DNA of 64,000 bases from assembly GCA_964396385.1 (NCBI GenBank), contig CAYNFH010000004.1, positions 5,019-69,018 on the forward strand. Reading direction: 5' to 3'. The position numbers and the translations under genes were made by a program. The notes below the pieces were generated by a model. It was given only the letters and a program-made list of their open reading frames with translations. It searched no databases and was not told the DNA's origin. Origin of the DNA: CAYNFH01 sp964396385. GTDB taxonomy: Bacteria > Armatimonadota > Chthonomonadetes > Chthonomonadales > CAJBBX01. Of the stretch, positions 8,520 through 18,766 are shown in pieces (the stretch's first letter is position 1; every line of letters starts with the position of its first letter).

Positions 8520-9530
8520 ATGAACCTCCCTCCAAACCAGCAGCTCGCCGCGCCGGGGAAGTGGCCCGTGGTGGGCGAGAAGGCGCCCCGCAACTCGGAC
8601 GCGCCGTGGGCCGTGACCATCACGGGGTTGGTGGAGCATCCCCGCTCGTGGACACTGGAGGAGCTGCAACGGATGACTCCAGTGGAGCGTGTGATGGACA
8701 TCCACTGCGTCACGCGCTGGTCGCGCCTGGACGTCCGGTTCGGGGGCGTGCCGCTGGCCGGCCTGCTCGATGAGTGCCGGCCGTTACCTGAGGCGCGCTT
8801 CCTCTCCTTCGTCGCCCGCAGCGTTCGGCGCCACAGCACCTCCCTCCCACTGGAAGATGTAATTGCATTGGACGCCCTCGTGGCCCTGTCCCACGAAGGA
8901 GAGCCGCTGGAGCTTATCCACGGCGGACCGGTGCGGATGGTAGTACCCGGCCGATACTTCTACAAGAGCGTGAAGTGGCTGGAGCGGATCGAGGTCCTGG
9001 CGGAAGACCATCTGGGTTACTGGGAGGCGGAGGCCGGCTATCACAACAGCGCGGACCCGTGGCAGGAGCAGCGATACGCCGCGCCCAATCTGGACCGCCG
9101 CCTGGTGCGGCAGGCACTGGAGCGGCGAGACTTTCGCGGCGGGGACTTCCGTGGCCTGGATGCGCGGAGCCGGAACCTGGAGGGTTTGAACGCCCGCGGC
9201 GCGCTGCTCCGTGACGCCGACTTCCGGCATGCGAAGCTCACGAACGCCGACTTTACCGGCGCCAACCTCTCCAATGCCCACCTGCAGCACGCCGATCTCC
9301 GCGGCGCCTCATTCGTAACCGCAGACCTGGAGGGCGCGGACCTGGAGGGCGCGGACCTCAGCGGCGCGGACCTGACGGGCGCTTCCCTCTTTGGCGCTAC
9401 TTTCTGCGCAGACGCCGAGACTTCGCATGGCGCCGTTCTGAGCCCTTCGACCCGCATCTCTCTGGAGGCGCTGGAGGTCCTCACGCCTTTCCAGCAGCGA
9501 TTTGTCCGGGAGTTAATTGAATTCCGCTAA
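8520..9530 (+). CDS. molybdopterin-dependent oxidoreductase fused to pentapeptide repeats
   Basis: 336 residues. Residues ~20-175 are a sulfite-oxidase-type molybdopterin domain: IHCVTRWS holds the likely Mo-ligand cysteine, with GGVPL and GRYFYKSVKWL further on. Residues ~195-310 are pentapeptide repeats (A[DN]LxG-type, e.g. LEGADLEGADLSGADLTGAS), which form a right-handed quadrilateral helix. No signal peptide is seen, so the protein is probably cytoplasmic. The ATG at 8520 is used; the upstream open frame overlaps the opposite-strand membrane protein gene. Fusion of these two domains is unusual. Confidence 0.8.
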   Translation: MNLPPNQQLAAPGKWPVVGEKAPRNSDAPWAVTITGLVEHPRSWTLEELQRMTPVERVMDIHCVTRWSRLDVRFGGVPLAGLLDECRPLPEARFLSFVARSVRRHSTSLPLEDVIALDALVALSHEGEPLELIHGGPVRMVVPGRYFYKSVKWLERIEVLAEDHLGYWEAEAGYHNSADPWQEQRYAAPNLDRRLVRQALERRDFRGGDFRGLDARSRNLEGLNARGALLRDADFRHAKLTNADFTGANLSNAHLQHADLRGASFVTADLEGADLEGADLSGADLTGASLFGATFCADAETSHGAVLSPSTRISLEALEVLTPFQQRFVRELIEFR

Positions 9531-9538
9531 GAATCTTC

Positions 9539-9567
9539 TTGACAGCCGGGCGGCAGGCCTATATACT
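9539..9567 (+). promoter_or_regulatory. strong sigma70-type promoter of the LacI/prepilin operon
   Basis: TTGACA (9539-9544), exactly 17 bases, then TATACT (9562-9567). The start site is expected near 9574, about 60 bases upstream of the LacI ATG. The 18 bases ending in the -35 box (CTAAGAATCTTCTTGACA) match 16 of 18 with the promoter at 46364-46392, which drives the second prepilin module. Confidence 0.85.
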
Positions 9568-9633
9568 GCTTGCATCCGGCGCAAAAGTACTTTAGCCGGC
9601 CTGAATGACCGGTCCTCGCGTCCGGCAGGGAGT

Positions 9634-10707
9634 ATGGGCGTGTCCCAGGATGGCGCACCAAAACAAGGCCGAGTAACGCTCGCGGAAGTTGCAGAGCGTG
9701 CCGGCGTGTCCACCACTACCGTCTCTCTCGTCCTTGGCGGCAAGGCGGACCAGCACCGCATCTCGGAAGAGACGCACCGCCGGGTGAAACAGGCGGCGGA
9801 CGACCTGGACTACGTCCCGAACCTGCTGGTCCGGTCCATGCAGCGCGGACGGACCCACGTGCTCTCGTTCTTCAACGGATACCGTACGCAGCGGATGGCG
9901 ACGGACCTGTACATGGACAGGCTCTCCACCGCTATCCAGAACGCGGCGGGGCAGCGGGGCTACGACATCCTGGTCCACTGCAACTTCAGCCGCACCGCCC
10001 GTGATACGTACCGGCAGGTCAACGGCGGACGGGCGGACGGGCTGCTTCTCTTCGCACCTACGCTGGAGGACCCGCTGCTGCCCTACCTTCGCGCCTCGAG
10101 GCTACCGGTAGTGCTCGTCAATGCGGAGGATCCGCACCGGGTGCTACCTTCGGTCCGCGATGACGTGGAATCCGGAATGCGGCAGGTTGCGGAGGCGCTC
10201 GTCCGGGGCGGGCATCAAAGGATCGCCGTCGTTACAGAGGCCCGAGAGCACGTGGACGACGCGCACGCCCGGATCCGGCTTCTCCGCCGCTATCTGGCGG
10301 AGGCGGGCGTCGCCATTCCGGACGAGTGGGTGATCCCCTACGGCGCGGGCGAGGCGCTCCGTGGATTTCTGCAGCGCCCGGAGCGGCCCACCGCCCTCTT
10401 CTGCTGGCGGGACCGCATCGCCTACTTTGCGCTGGAGATCTGTGAATCGGTGGGCATCTCCGTGCCGGAGGAGCTGTCCATCGTGGGGTACGACGGGCTG
10501 CCCTGGCCCGCGGCGACCCGCCATACAGCCGCTTCCGTGTATGTCGACCTGGAAGGGCTGGCCGCCTCCGCCGTGGAGCTGCTGGACAAGTACGTGAACG
10601 GTTACCGGGGGGAAGTTACTCAGTGGACGCTGCCCGTCACACTGACGTCCGGGACGACCCTCGGCCCCGCACCCAGTCCCGGACGCGCCGAAAGGAGACA
10701 ATTGTGA
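9634..10707 (+). CDS. LacI-family transcriptional regulator
   Basis: 357 residues. The helix-turn-helix [20 protein letters not shown] is at residues ~15-34, followed by the hinge [15 protein letters not shown] and a periplasmic-binding-protein-like sensor domain (VGYDGLPWP near residue 290). LacI regulators typically repress sugar-use genes and are released by a ligand. The gene lies just after a strong promoter, so it may be autoregulated. Its TGA overlaps the prepilin ATG (TGATG), meaning regulator and prepilin are coupled. The ATG at 9634 is chosen for the GGGAG site and because residues before it lack similarity to the family. Confidence 0.9.
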   Translation: MGVSQDGAPKQGRVTLAEVAERAGVSTTTVSLVLGGKADQHRISEETHRRVKQAADDLDYVPNLLVRSMQRGRTHVLSFFNGYRTQRMATDLYMDRLSTAIQNAAGQRGYDILVHCNFSRTARDTYRQVNGGRADGLLLFAPTLEDPLLPYLRASRLPVVLVNAEDPHRVLPSVRDDVESGMRQVAEALVRGGHQRIAVVTEAREHVDDAHARIRLLRRYLAEAGVAIPDEWVIPYGAGEALRGFLQRPERPTALFCWRDRIAYFALEICESVGISVPEELSIVGYDGLPWPAATRHTAASVYVDLEGLAASAVELLDKYVNGYRGEVTQWTLPVTLTSGTTLGPAPSPGRAERRQL

Positions 10708-11573
10708 TGTCAGTCGCACGACACCGAAGCCGATGGCGCGGCTTCACCCTTATTGAGCTGCTTGTAGTTATCGCCATCATCGCCATCCTCGCCGCCATCC
10801 TGTTCCCGGTCTTCGCGCAGGCCCGGGAGAAGGCCCGCGCCATTAGCTGCATCAGCAACCTGAAGCAGATCGGCATCGGGACCATGATGTACATTCAGGA
10901 TTACGACGAGGTCTACCCGCTCGGCTATACCTGGCTCTCCACGGATAGCAACGGATGGGGCGGCACTATGTGGACGGTCTCGCTGGGGCCCTACATCCAG
11001 AAGTACGGAAACACGAACGACGAGTTCGTGAATGGCCAGGTGAATGGTGGCGTCTACATCTGCCCGGACATCTCTTTCGCGCTGGACGCCAACCTAAAGC
11101 CCATGCCTCCTCCCGGAATCGGCTACGGTCTGAACGAGTCACAGATGACGACCGGCTGGACGCGGATCGGCAAGCTCTACACGTATCCGGGCGTGGCACA
11201 GGCATCCATCCAGGCGCCCGCGCACCTCGTGGACTATGCGGACGCGGCCACCGTGGACGCGAAATCGGACCCGAACAGTGACCTCACGAATAACGAGAAC
11301 TGCAACGGCGACTACAATAATCCGGGCGACACGAAGTGCGGACCCTTCAACATCCATCCGGAGAAGTGGAAGGGCATCGCCGTAACGGGATGGGACTTCG
11401 CCATTCCGGGGGTCGGAGACGGTGACTGGTCCAGCCGCCATCGCGTGCCGTACTTCATCCACTCGCAGCGGTGTAACGCGGTCTACGCGGACGGCCACGC
11501 CAAGTCAACGGCAGGAGGGACGCTTCAGGCCCGCATCGGCACGGATGCGGACGTGTGGCATAACCATCCTTAG
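10707..11573 (+). CDS. type IV prepilin-like DUF1559 protein (module A)
   Basis: 288 residues. The N-terminal prepilin peptidase site [14 protein letters not shown] (residues ~11-24) is followed by [11 protein letters not shown]. The conserved [10 protein letters not shown] lies at ~46-55, and the C-terminus has the YADGHAKS form of the H-x9-DG motif. Processed pseudopilins of this kind are exported and assembled or kept at the envelope; Armatimonadota encode dozens. The TGATG overlap with the LacI gene and the AAAGGAG site upstream support the start. Followed by a hairpin terminator, then the TPR gene. Paralogue: 45362-46249. Confidence 0.9.
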   Translation: MSVARHRSRWRGFTLIELLVVIAIIAILAAILFPVFAQAREKARAISCISNLKQIGIGTMMYIQDYDEVYPLGYTWLSTDSNGWGGTMWTVSLGPYIQKYGNTNDEFVNGQVNGGVYICPDISFALDANLKPMPPPGIGYGLNESQMTTGWTRIGKLYTYPGVAQASIQAPAHLVDYADAATVDAKSDPNSDLTNNENCNGDYNNPGDTKCGPFNIHPEKWKGIAVTGWDFAIPGVGDGDWSSRHRVPYFIHSQRCNAVYADGHAKSTAGGTLQARIGTDADVWHNHP

Positions 11574-11588
11574 CCGTCGTCAAAAAGC

Positions 11589-11620
11589 GGCGGCAGGAGC
11601 CTATGCACGCTCCTGCCGCC
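11589..11620 (+). terminator. perfect 12-bp hairpin after prepilin A
   Basis: GGCGGCAGGAGC pairs perfectly with GCTCCTGCCGCC around an 8-base loop. Only a weak T-rich tail follows (GGTCTTTGTC), so termination may be partial, letting some transcription reach the TPR gene. Confidence 0.65.
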
Positions 11621-11642
11621 GGTCTTTGTCTCAGAATTTCTG

Positions 11643-13568
11643 ATGGGAAGCAAAGCAAGAAACATCGTCGCCGTTACGCTTGTTGTTGCCGCGGTAGGCG
11701 CGGCGCTGGCGGTGTCGGTGCCGTACACGGCGGCCTACCGGAACGCGCGCTTCTCCCGAATGAGCCTGGACGAGCAGATCCGCACCCAGGCGCGGTACGC
11801 CGACGACCCGATCTTCCTGTACTACCTGGGCCGCAAGCTCAACCGGCAGCAACGGTTCGCGGAGGCGCGGCCGTTCCTGGAGAGAGCCGTGGGCATCGAT
11901 CCGGACTCGGTCGCCTACCGAGACGAGTGGGCTCGCGCCCAGCTCGGCACGGGGCAGGTCTCCACCGCCTTCGGTCAACTCCGCCAGTTCCTGGGTACGC
12001 ACCCTCACTCGGCGGAGGCTCACCTGCTGGTGGCAAAGTTCTACGCCACTGAGCAGAATAATGAGCCCGCGCGACGAGCTCTGGAGGAAGCGGTGAAGCT
12101 CGACCCCGGCAATGCGGAAGCCTGGTCGCTCCTGGCCCAGGTCCGTGTCAAGCTGGGCAATACAGGGGGAGCGCAGGAAGCCCTGGAAAGAGCGCTGGAG
12201 CTGCGGCCGAACGACGCGAGCGACCACCTGCAGCTTGCGACGATTCTCGGGACGGACCCCCAACGGGCCGGGGCCGAGTACCGGCGGGCTCTGGAGCTAA
12301 GTCCCAAGGATGCCGTGTGCCACCGGCAGTATGGCCGATTCCTGCTGGACCATGGACAGCCGGCCGAGGCCGAAACCCAGGCGCGCCGGGCCCTGGAGCT
12401 GGGACCCGCCGATCCGCTCGCGGCCGATCTGGTGGGGCGCTGTCTTGTTGCCGAAGGCAGGGAGCGGGACGGTATTCCCTATCTGGAGCAGGCCGCCAGG
12501 CTGGCCCCCAGCGATCCCTTGCCGGTAGACGACCTACGCCGCGCGTGCGAGCGGATAGGCGACCGTGGGGCCGCGGCCAAGTGGCAGGCGCGTTTTGTCG
12601 TCCTGCGCGGAGAGGCTGACGAGCGGCGAGCGCTCAAGGATGCGACCAGCGCGCACCCGGAGGATACAGCCGCGCATTTGCGGTATGCCGCCGCCCTGGC
12701 CCGCATAGGGGACGTGAATGGCTGCGTCCAGCAGCATGCCTTCGCCGCCAGGACCAGGCCGGACAGCGCCCCTGTACTGATTGCCGCCGCGCGGGACCTG
12801 GACCGCTGCGACTACAGCAAGGAAGCGCTTCCACTCGCTCGCCAGGCGGCAGAGGCTGCCAACCAGAATCCCGAGGCATTCGAGACCCTGGGGGACATTC
12901 TCGTGCACCTCGGCCGCCTGGAGGAGGCAGCCGTCAATTACGACCGTATCCGGGACTGGAAGCAGAGCCAGCGGGCGGTCTACGCGCAGAGGATTGCGCA
13001 CGAGGCCAAGATCCTGGCCAACAGCGATGCACCCGCGGAGAAACTGCTCCGCCAGGCGAGCCACGAGCAGGATACTGCCAAGGCCGAGCCGCTTCTTCAT
13101 CAGGCCCTCGCCGTAGATCCGGACAACACGCGCTGTCTGCGAGCGCTTCTGCTGGCGCAATACCACCGTGGGGAAGCGGTGAATGCTACGAACACAGCGG
13201 CGCGGCTCCTCACTATCTCCCCGGAGGACGGCATCGCCCACGCGCTCTTTGTAGTCCTGTATCTGCGCAGTCACTCGAAGAATACGCTAAGTGAGGCCGA
13301 GAACCGCGCGCTGGATGCCCACTTGGGGGTGGCCGGACAGGATACATTGGCTGCGCCCGCCGCCCTCTATGCCTCAGGGCTGGTTGAGCTCAAGCGAGGC
13401 CACCCTCAGACCGCAGTGCACGATCTGGAACAGGCAGCGCGCGTGGATCCCACATCGCTGGAGGTGTATCGCAAGCTGGCGGAAGCCAGGGATAGAGCAG
13501 GAGACGTGGCCGGCGCGAAGCGCGCCCTGGCGGAGCTTGAGCAGCGTCGGCATTCGATGGAGGAGTGA
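11643..13568 (+). CDS. membrane-anchored TPR protein (module A)
   Basis: 641 residues. A single N-terminal hydrophobic segment (residues ~8-28) anchors the protein, and the rest is a chain of 34-residue tetratricopeptide repeats, with clear examples at RFAEARPFLERAVGIDPDS and QTAVHDLEQAARVDPTSLEV. TPR solenoids mediate protein-protein contacts, so a scaffold role at the outer face of the membrane is inferred. Its N-terminal 250 residues resemble the protein at 43743-45272 segment by segment (DPIFLYYLGRKLNRQQRFAEA versus DPLPLYYIGLRLNQQRRFAEA). It lies between the prepilin and a one-TM protein in both loci. Confidence 0.85.
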   Translation: MGSKARNIVAVTLVVAAVGAALAVSVPYTAAYRNARFSRMSLDEQIRTQARYADDPIFLYYLGRKLNRQQRFAEARPFLERAVGIDPDSVAYRDEWARAQLGTGQVSTAFGQLRQFLGTHPHSAEAHLLVAKFYATEQNNEPARRALEEAVKLDPGNAEAWSLLAQVRVKLGNTGGAQEALERALELRPNDASDHLQLATILGTDPQRAGAEYRRALELSPKDAVCHRQYGRFLLDHGQPAEAETQARRALELGPADPLAADLVGRCLVAEGRERDGIPYLEQAARLAPSDPLPVDDLRRACERIGDRGAAAKWQARFVVLRGEADERRALKDATSAHPEDTAAHLRYAAALARIGDVNGCVQQHAFAARTRPDSAPVLIAAARDLDRCDYSKEALPLARQAAEAANQNPEAFETLGDILVHLGRLEEAAVNYDRIRDWKQSQRAVYAQRIAHEAKILANSDAPAEKLLRQASHEQDTAKAEPLLHQALAVDPDNTRCLRALLLAQYHRGEAVNATNTAARLLTISPEDGIAHALFVVLYLRSHSKNTLSEAENRALDAHLGVAGQDTLAAPAALYASGLVELKRGHPQTAVHDLEQAARVDPTSLEVYRKLAEARDRAGDVAGAKRALAELEQRRHSMEE

Positions 13569-13574
13569 AGAGAG

Positions 13575-13835
13575 ATGAAGCAGCAGGTTAGTCCCGCTGT
13601 TATCGCGATCATCGTGGTGGTGGTCGTGGCCATCTGCGCGTTTGTGGGCTATCGGATGTTGCGCCCGCCAACCGCTACGGCCAATGTATCGCCGCAAGCT
13701 CTCCAGGCGCACCAGGTGCCGAAGGAGTTCAACGGGCAAGTGGTGCCTCCAAACGCGCCGGTGGACATCCCTGTCCAGGCAATGCAATCCGGAGCGGCTA
13801 ACGGGCAAGCGGCCCCAGGTACCTCCGGCCCATAG
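13575..13835 (+). CDS. small single-TM protein (module A)
   Basis: 86 residues. One hydrophobic segment (VIAIIVVVVVAICAFVGY, residues ~9-26) is followed by a Pro/Ala/Gln-rich tail with no fixed structure expected. The gene starts 7 bp after the TPR stop. The small protein at 43371-43679 has the same place and layout in module B, although the tail sequences differ. I know no family for it. Confidence 0.7.
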   Translation: MKQQVSPAVIAIIVVVVVAICAFVGYRMLRPPTATANVSPQALQAHQVPKEFNGQVVPPNAPVDIPVQAMQSGAANGQAAPGTSGP

Positions 13836-13836
13836 G

Positions 13837-15090
13837 GTGGAATTCCCGCGCGTTATTCGCGTGGAGTGGGGCCGGCTGGAAAGCCGGAGGCCGCGCTGTG
13901 CGGGGAGCAATGCGCGGCTGGGCGAGCACGGGATCGCGGTCCGGCCCTCCATCGCGCGGATCACGCTGGAGGACGGCTCCAGCGGCTTCGGCTCCTGCTG
14001 GGCATCCCGCGAGGCCTCCGAGCGGTTGATCGGCCGGCCGGTTTCCGAGCTGTTTGCCCCCTCTGAAGGCGTCCCGCAACGGTGGCGGGCCTTCGATTTC
14101 CCCCTCTGGGACCTAGCCGCCCGCCGCGCGGACGTGCCGGTGTACGCGCTGGCAGCAGAGGCACGGGTTCGGGGTTCAGGGTTCGGAGTTCGGTATCAGG
14201 AGAACGGTGAACCGAAGCCCGGAGTCGGGAGTCACCCCCTCACCCCTGCGGCCGCGCGAGCCTCGCCCGGCTCGCGAGTCGGAAGGCCGCAGCACCTTCA
14301 CCCACTCACGGTCCCCTGCTACGACACCTCGCTTTACTTCGACGACCTGCACCTTGGCTCGACAGAGGAGGCGGCGGAGTGTATAGCCGGGGAGGCTCGG
14401 GAGGGGTTTGAGCGGGGCCATCGGGCGTTCAAGATGAAGGTGGGGCGCGGCGCCAGGCACCTGCCCCTGGAGGAGGGCACGCAGCGGGACATCGCCATGG
14501 TGAGGGCGGTGCGCGAGGCGGTCGGCCCAGACTCCGCGCTGATGATGGACGCCAACAACGGCTACAACCTGAACCTGGCGAAGCGGGTACTTGCGGAGAC
14601 CGCGGAGTACCGAATCTTCTGGCTAGAGGAGCCGTTCCACGAGGATCCGGTGCTCTACCGCGACCTCAAGGAGTGGATGGAGCGCGAAAGTATTCCCACG
14701 CTCATCGCGGACGGAGAGGGCGACGCTTCGCCCCACCTTTTAGAGTGGGCGCGCGACGGGCTGGTGGACGTGGTGCAGTACGACATCTTCGGCTACGGGT
14801 TCACGCGGTGGATGGAGACCGGCCAACAGCTCGACGCGTGGGGCGTGCGGACCGCGCCGCACCACTACGGCGGCCATCTGGGCAATTACGCCGCCTGCCA
14901 CCTGGCGCCCGCCATCCGGCGCTTCACCTTCGTAGAGTGGGACCACTGTGACTCGGAGTGGCTGGATTGCTCCGGGTACACGCTAGAGGAAGGCCGCGTC
15001 CAAGTTCCTGACACTCCGGGCTTCGGCCTCGCTCTGGATGAATCCGCGTTTCAGCAGGCGGTCCAGAATTCCGGCTACCGCGTCCCCTGA
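13837..15090 (+). CDS. enolase-superfamily (mandelate racemase/muconate lactonizing) enzyme
   Basis: 417 residues from a GTG placed one base after the preceding stop. The capping domain is at residues ~1-110, then a barrel with FKMKVG (KxK catalytic lysines, ~200), metal ligands in LMMDANNGYN (~235) and WLEEPF (~265), IADGEGDAS (~290) and APHHYGGHLG (~340). Such enzymes abstract the proton alpha to a carboxylate, often on sugar acids. Residues ~110-150 (ARVRGSGFGVRYQENGEPKP and on) are a repeat-encoded insertion between cap and barrel. Being right after module A may reflect shared LacI control. Substrate not assigned. Confidence 0.82.
   Translation: MEFPRVIRVEWGRLESRRPRCAGSNARLGEHGIAVRPSIARITLEDGSSGFGSCWASREASERLIGRPVSELFAPSEGVPQRWRAFDFPLWDLAARRADVPVYALAAEARVRGSGFGVRYQENGEPKPGVGSHPLTPAAARASPGSRVGRPQHLHPLTVPCYDTSLYFDDLHLGSTEEAAECIAGEAREGFERGHRAFKMKVGRGARHLPLEEGTQRDIAMVRAVREAVGPDSALMMDANNGYNLNLAKRVLAETAEYRIFWLEEPFHEDPVLYRDLKEWMERESIPTLIADGEGDASPHLLEWARDGLVDVVQYDIFGYGFTRWMETGQQLDAWGVRTAPHHYGGHLGNYAACHLAPAIRRFTFVEWDHCDSEWLDCSGYTLEEGRVQVPDTPGFGLALDESAFQQAVQNSGYRVP
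14165..14250. repeat. in-frame GGTTCGG/GGTTCAG repeat insertion
   Basis: The left arm repeats GGTTCGGGGTTCAGGGTTCG; the right part has GGTGAACCGAAG and GTCGGGAGTCACC with CCCTCACCCC. It lies inside the enolase-superfamily gene without breaking the frame. Confidence 0.8.
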
Positions 15091-15175
15091 CCGATTATCA
15101 GCCGCGCAAAAGTCACGGGCGTGCGCCCAGAGGAACCATCGGCAACACTGCCGAATGCCCACGCGTCTGCTCTGA

Positions 15176-15203
15176 CCATCAACCATCAACCATCAGCCAA
15201 TAA
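15176..15203. repeat. CCATCAA heptamer repeat
   Basis: Three to four copies of CCATCAA directly upstream of the malic enzyme start, in the leader between two genes. Single-arm member of the dispersed repeat family. Confidence 0.75.
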
Positions 15204-15210
15204 CCTGTTC

Positions 15211-16626
<1,416 letters not shown>

Positions 16627-16671
16627 CGCTCCGCTGTCGCCTGCCAGGCGCCGGAGGAGTCTGCGGAGGAC

Positions 16672-16974
16672 ATGAGCATCGAGAACAGGCTACCGTCCAT
16701 CCCCTTTGATGGCACGGATTTCGCCTCCGGACGGGCAAGCGGCACTTCATCCGAGGATCTTGGATCGGATCGGCTTTTGGCCCGCGTCCGAAGGCCGCCA
16801 TCCATACTGGAAGGCATCGCGCACATGTTCGATTTCGCGGGCGTTCTCGCGGACGAGCCTGTTCCCATGCCAACCGAACCCAGTAGCCGTGACGCGCTCG
16901 CCCAAGCGTGGAGTACCCTTGGCCGTCAGTTGCGGAGCGTGATGAGTGAGCAGCGAGCGTCCCGACGACGGTGA
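16672..16974 (+). CDS. hypothetical small protein (100 aa)
   Basis: Starts at an ATG with a GGAGG site seven bases away. The C-terminal half (IAHMFDFAGVLADEP, then ALAQAWSTLGRQLRSVMSEQ) is amphipathic and looks like a real protein, but I recognise no family. The N-terminal half is less convincing. It follows the malic enzyme by 45 bp. Confidence 0.45.
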   Translation: MSIENRLPSIPFDGTDFASGRASGTSSEDLGSDRLLARVRRPPSILEGIAHMFDFAGVLADEPVPMPTEPSSRDALAQAWSTLGRQLRSVMSEQRASRRR

Positions 16975-17067
16975 GATACGCGGGTCGTTTACGGCAGTAT
17001 TCAAGTCAAGGCTAAGGAACGCGAGCGGGAACGGAAGCGCCAGGCCTGCGCCGGCAGCCGCGAGTGA

Positions 17068-17073
17068 TACAAT
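17068..17073 (+). promoter_or_regulatory. extended -10 of a toxin-antitoxin pair
   Basis: GTGATACAATGGAT contains TACAAT 28 bases upstream of the antitoxin start. The same extended motif, GTGATATAATGCAT, precedes the other antitoxin gene at 60410-60415 (12 of 14 bases identical). No -35 box is evident. Confidence 0.45.
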
Positions 17074-17100
17074 GGATCCAGTTCAGTTGGAGGTGTGCAA

Positions 17101-17388
17101 GTGGCGCGGACGATAGAGGTGAGCTTGCCGGAGGAGCTGGTCGAGCGCATTGATCAGCGTGTGCGGGCGAAGGGGAGTGACCGGAGCCACGCGGTTCAGG
17201 AGCTCGTTGAGAAGGGGCTCCTGAGCGAGGAGCTCCCGCATGCGGGCATGAGCGTTGCCGAGATCCTGTCGCGGGCGTCCGGACCGTCACCCGCAGACTC
17301 TATGACGGATCAAGAGCTTGCCGAACTTGCTGAGGATGAAGTAAGAGCGTGCCGGGCCGACAAGCGGCAGGCCCGCTCGGATGCATGA
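17101..17388 (+). CDS. ribbon-helix-helix-type antitoxin
   Basis: 95 residues. The N-terminus RTIEVSLPEELVERIDQRV followed by SDRSHAVQELVEKGL has the beta-strand/helix/helix pattern of ribbon-helix-helix DNA-binding proteins. The C-terminal part would wrap the toxin. The GTG at 17101 is spaced correctly from GGAGGT, whereas the GTG at 17095 is too close. It overlaps the PIN-domain gene by 8 bp, the usual antitoxin-toxin layout, and would repress the shared promoter. Confidence 0.7.
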   Translation: MARTIEVSLPEELVERIDQRVRAKGSDRSHAVQELVEKGLLSEELPHAGMSVAEILSRASGPSPADSMTDQELAELAEDEVRACRADKRQARSDA

Positions 17389-17862
17389 GACTCTGCGCGT
17401 AGTAATCGACACCGCAGTGGTATTGCAAGCCGCGCTTCGTCCCGCCGGCCCCGCAGGACGCCTCCTGTCGTTGGTCGATAAGGGCGTATTCACGCTCTGC
17501 CTGAGCGACGCCAGCCTCGAAGAATATGAGATGTCCTTGGGCGTCCCTCTATTCGGGCCAAGAATCCTCATCTCACAGATGAACTCGTTTCCGCCCTAAT
17601 TGGCCGTATCCGAGCGTACGGCATACATGTAGCGGAAGTTCCAGACCACATTCGCTACTCCCGCGATCCCGACGACGAACACGTCATTAACCTGGCAATT
17701 GAAGCAAACGCTGATTACCTTGTGACGCGCGACAATGACCTCTTGGACCTGATGGAAGGTGCCGACTTCTCCGGCCGGTTCCCTTCGGTTCGTATTCTGA
17801 ATCCCATTGAGTTCCTTCGCGAACTGGCACAGATGCACGCTGGCGATTCACGCGCCGAGTGA
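17381..17862 (+). pseudogene. PIN-domain toxin with a one-base frameshift
   Basis: The first frame reads RVVIDTAVVLQAAL... up to residue ~50 (LEEYE) and then leaves frame near 17530. The +1 frame continues with RPSIRAKNPHLTDELVSA and the PIN core DPDDEHVINLAIEANADYLV, TRDNDLLDL, ending SRAE at 17862. Inserting one G in GAGATG at ~17528-17531 restores the whole PIN_3-type ribonuclease (about 160 residues) with its acidic residues. Loss of the toxin with a retained antitoxin is plausible, but a base-calling error would look the same. The tail overlaps the convergent PhyH gene. Confidence 0.75.
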
Positions 17863-18576
17863 ATGGCTGCTTCCACGCAGGATCGCCCGGGCGACGGCCC
17901 AGGGGTAGTCCAGGTCCTCCTCCCGGGCGTTGCGGTAGGTGCCGACCCACGCCCAGCGGTCCTCGCCGGTGGCGTTGGGGTAGCTGGCATGGAGGGTGAG
18001 GTCGTGGAAGAAGACCGCGCCGCCAGCCGGCACTGCTGCCACTACCTCGCGGGATTCATCGACAGCGCCCGGACGGATCCGCTCGCTAAATGCCTCACCG
18101 GGCGCAGCCTGGCCGTCATGCGCCACGGATGCGGTATGGGAGCCGGGCAGCAGCTTCATGCAGCCGTTGTCGATGGTGGCGTCATCCAGGGCGAGCCAGA
18201 CCGAGATCTTGTGCGCGCCGTGCCAGTAGGGCCAGTCCTGGTGCCAGGGGGTGCCGAAGTCCGTTCCTTCCCGCTTTAAGACCACTTTGTCGCTCAGGAA
18301 CTCGATGTCCGGGGCGTAGATCTCCTCCAGCACGTCCAGGATGCGCGGATCCCGCGCCAGGTCCCGGCACGTCTCGCTCCGGATGGAGAGCCCCACGTAG
18401 ACGCCCCCGTTCATGGCGCGCCGCGGGTCGCGCCTTTCCGCCTCCGCCTCGCGCCGGACCAGTTCCAGCACGTCCCGCACCGCCTCTTTCACGCTGCGGG
18501 CCTCTGCGGGGGCAAGCAGCGAGGGAAGGATCAGGAACCCGTCCCTCCGAAACCGCGCCGCGCGATCTTCTGCCAT
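17848..18576 (-). CDS. phytanoyl-CoA dioxygenase (PhyH) family protein
   Basis: 242 residues. Fe(II)/2-oxoglutarate oxygenase of the PhyH family: FLILPSLLAP near residue 15, the metal motif WHQDWPYW (HxD, residues ~112-119), LALDDATIDNGCMKLLPGSH, and the distal histidine in FHDLTLHASYPN. Family members hydroxylate diverse small molecules; no substrate is evident. A good AGAGGTGA site precedes the ATG. Stand-alone gene convergent with the PIN gene and with repeat DNA upstream. Confidence 0.85.
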   Translation of the reverse strand: MAEDRAARFRRDGFLILPSLLAPAEARSVKEAVRDVLELVRREAEAERRDPRRAMNGGVYVGLSIRSETCRDLARDPRILDVLEEIYAPDIEFLSDKVVLKREGTDFGTPWHQDWPYWHGAHKISVWLALDDATIDNGCMKLLPGSHTASVAHDGQAAPGEAFSERIRPGAVDESREVVAAVPAGGAVFFHDLTLHASYPNATGEDRWAWVGTYRNAREEDLDYPWAVARAILRGSSHSLGA

Positions 18577-18592
18577 GGGTCACCTCTTCTGC

Positions 18593-18640
18593 AGGGTTCA
18601 GGCTTCGGGGTTCGGGGCACGGAGACCGGATTCCTGGCGG
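18593..18640. repeat. GGTTCAG/GGTTCGG repeat with ACCGGATTCC core
   Basis: GGGTTCAGGCTTCGGGGTTC is followed by ACCGGATTCC at 18625-18634. It lies in the leader of the PhyH gene. One arm is well kept; the other is short. Confidence 0.75.
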
Positions 18641-18766
18641 CGGACGGAGCGTCGGCCCCGCTCTTTAGAAGCCTGTGCCTTTCGCAGGCGTCCTGAGCGG
18701 TATTATTAAGGCGCGAGCGAGCGACACCCGGGTCGCCGCCACCATGCGATGGAGGAAACCCCACCC

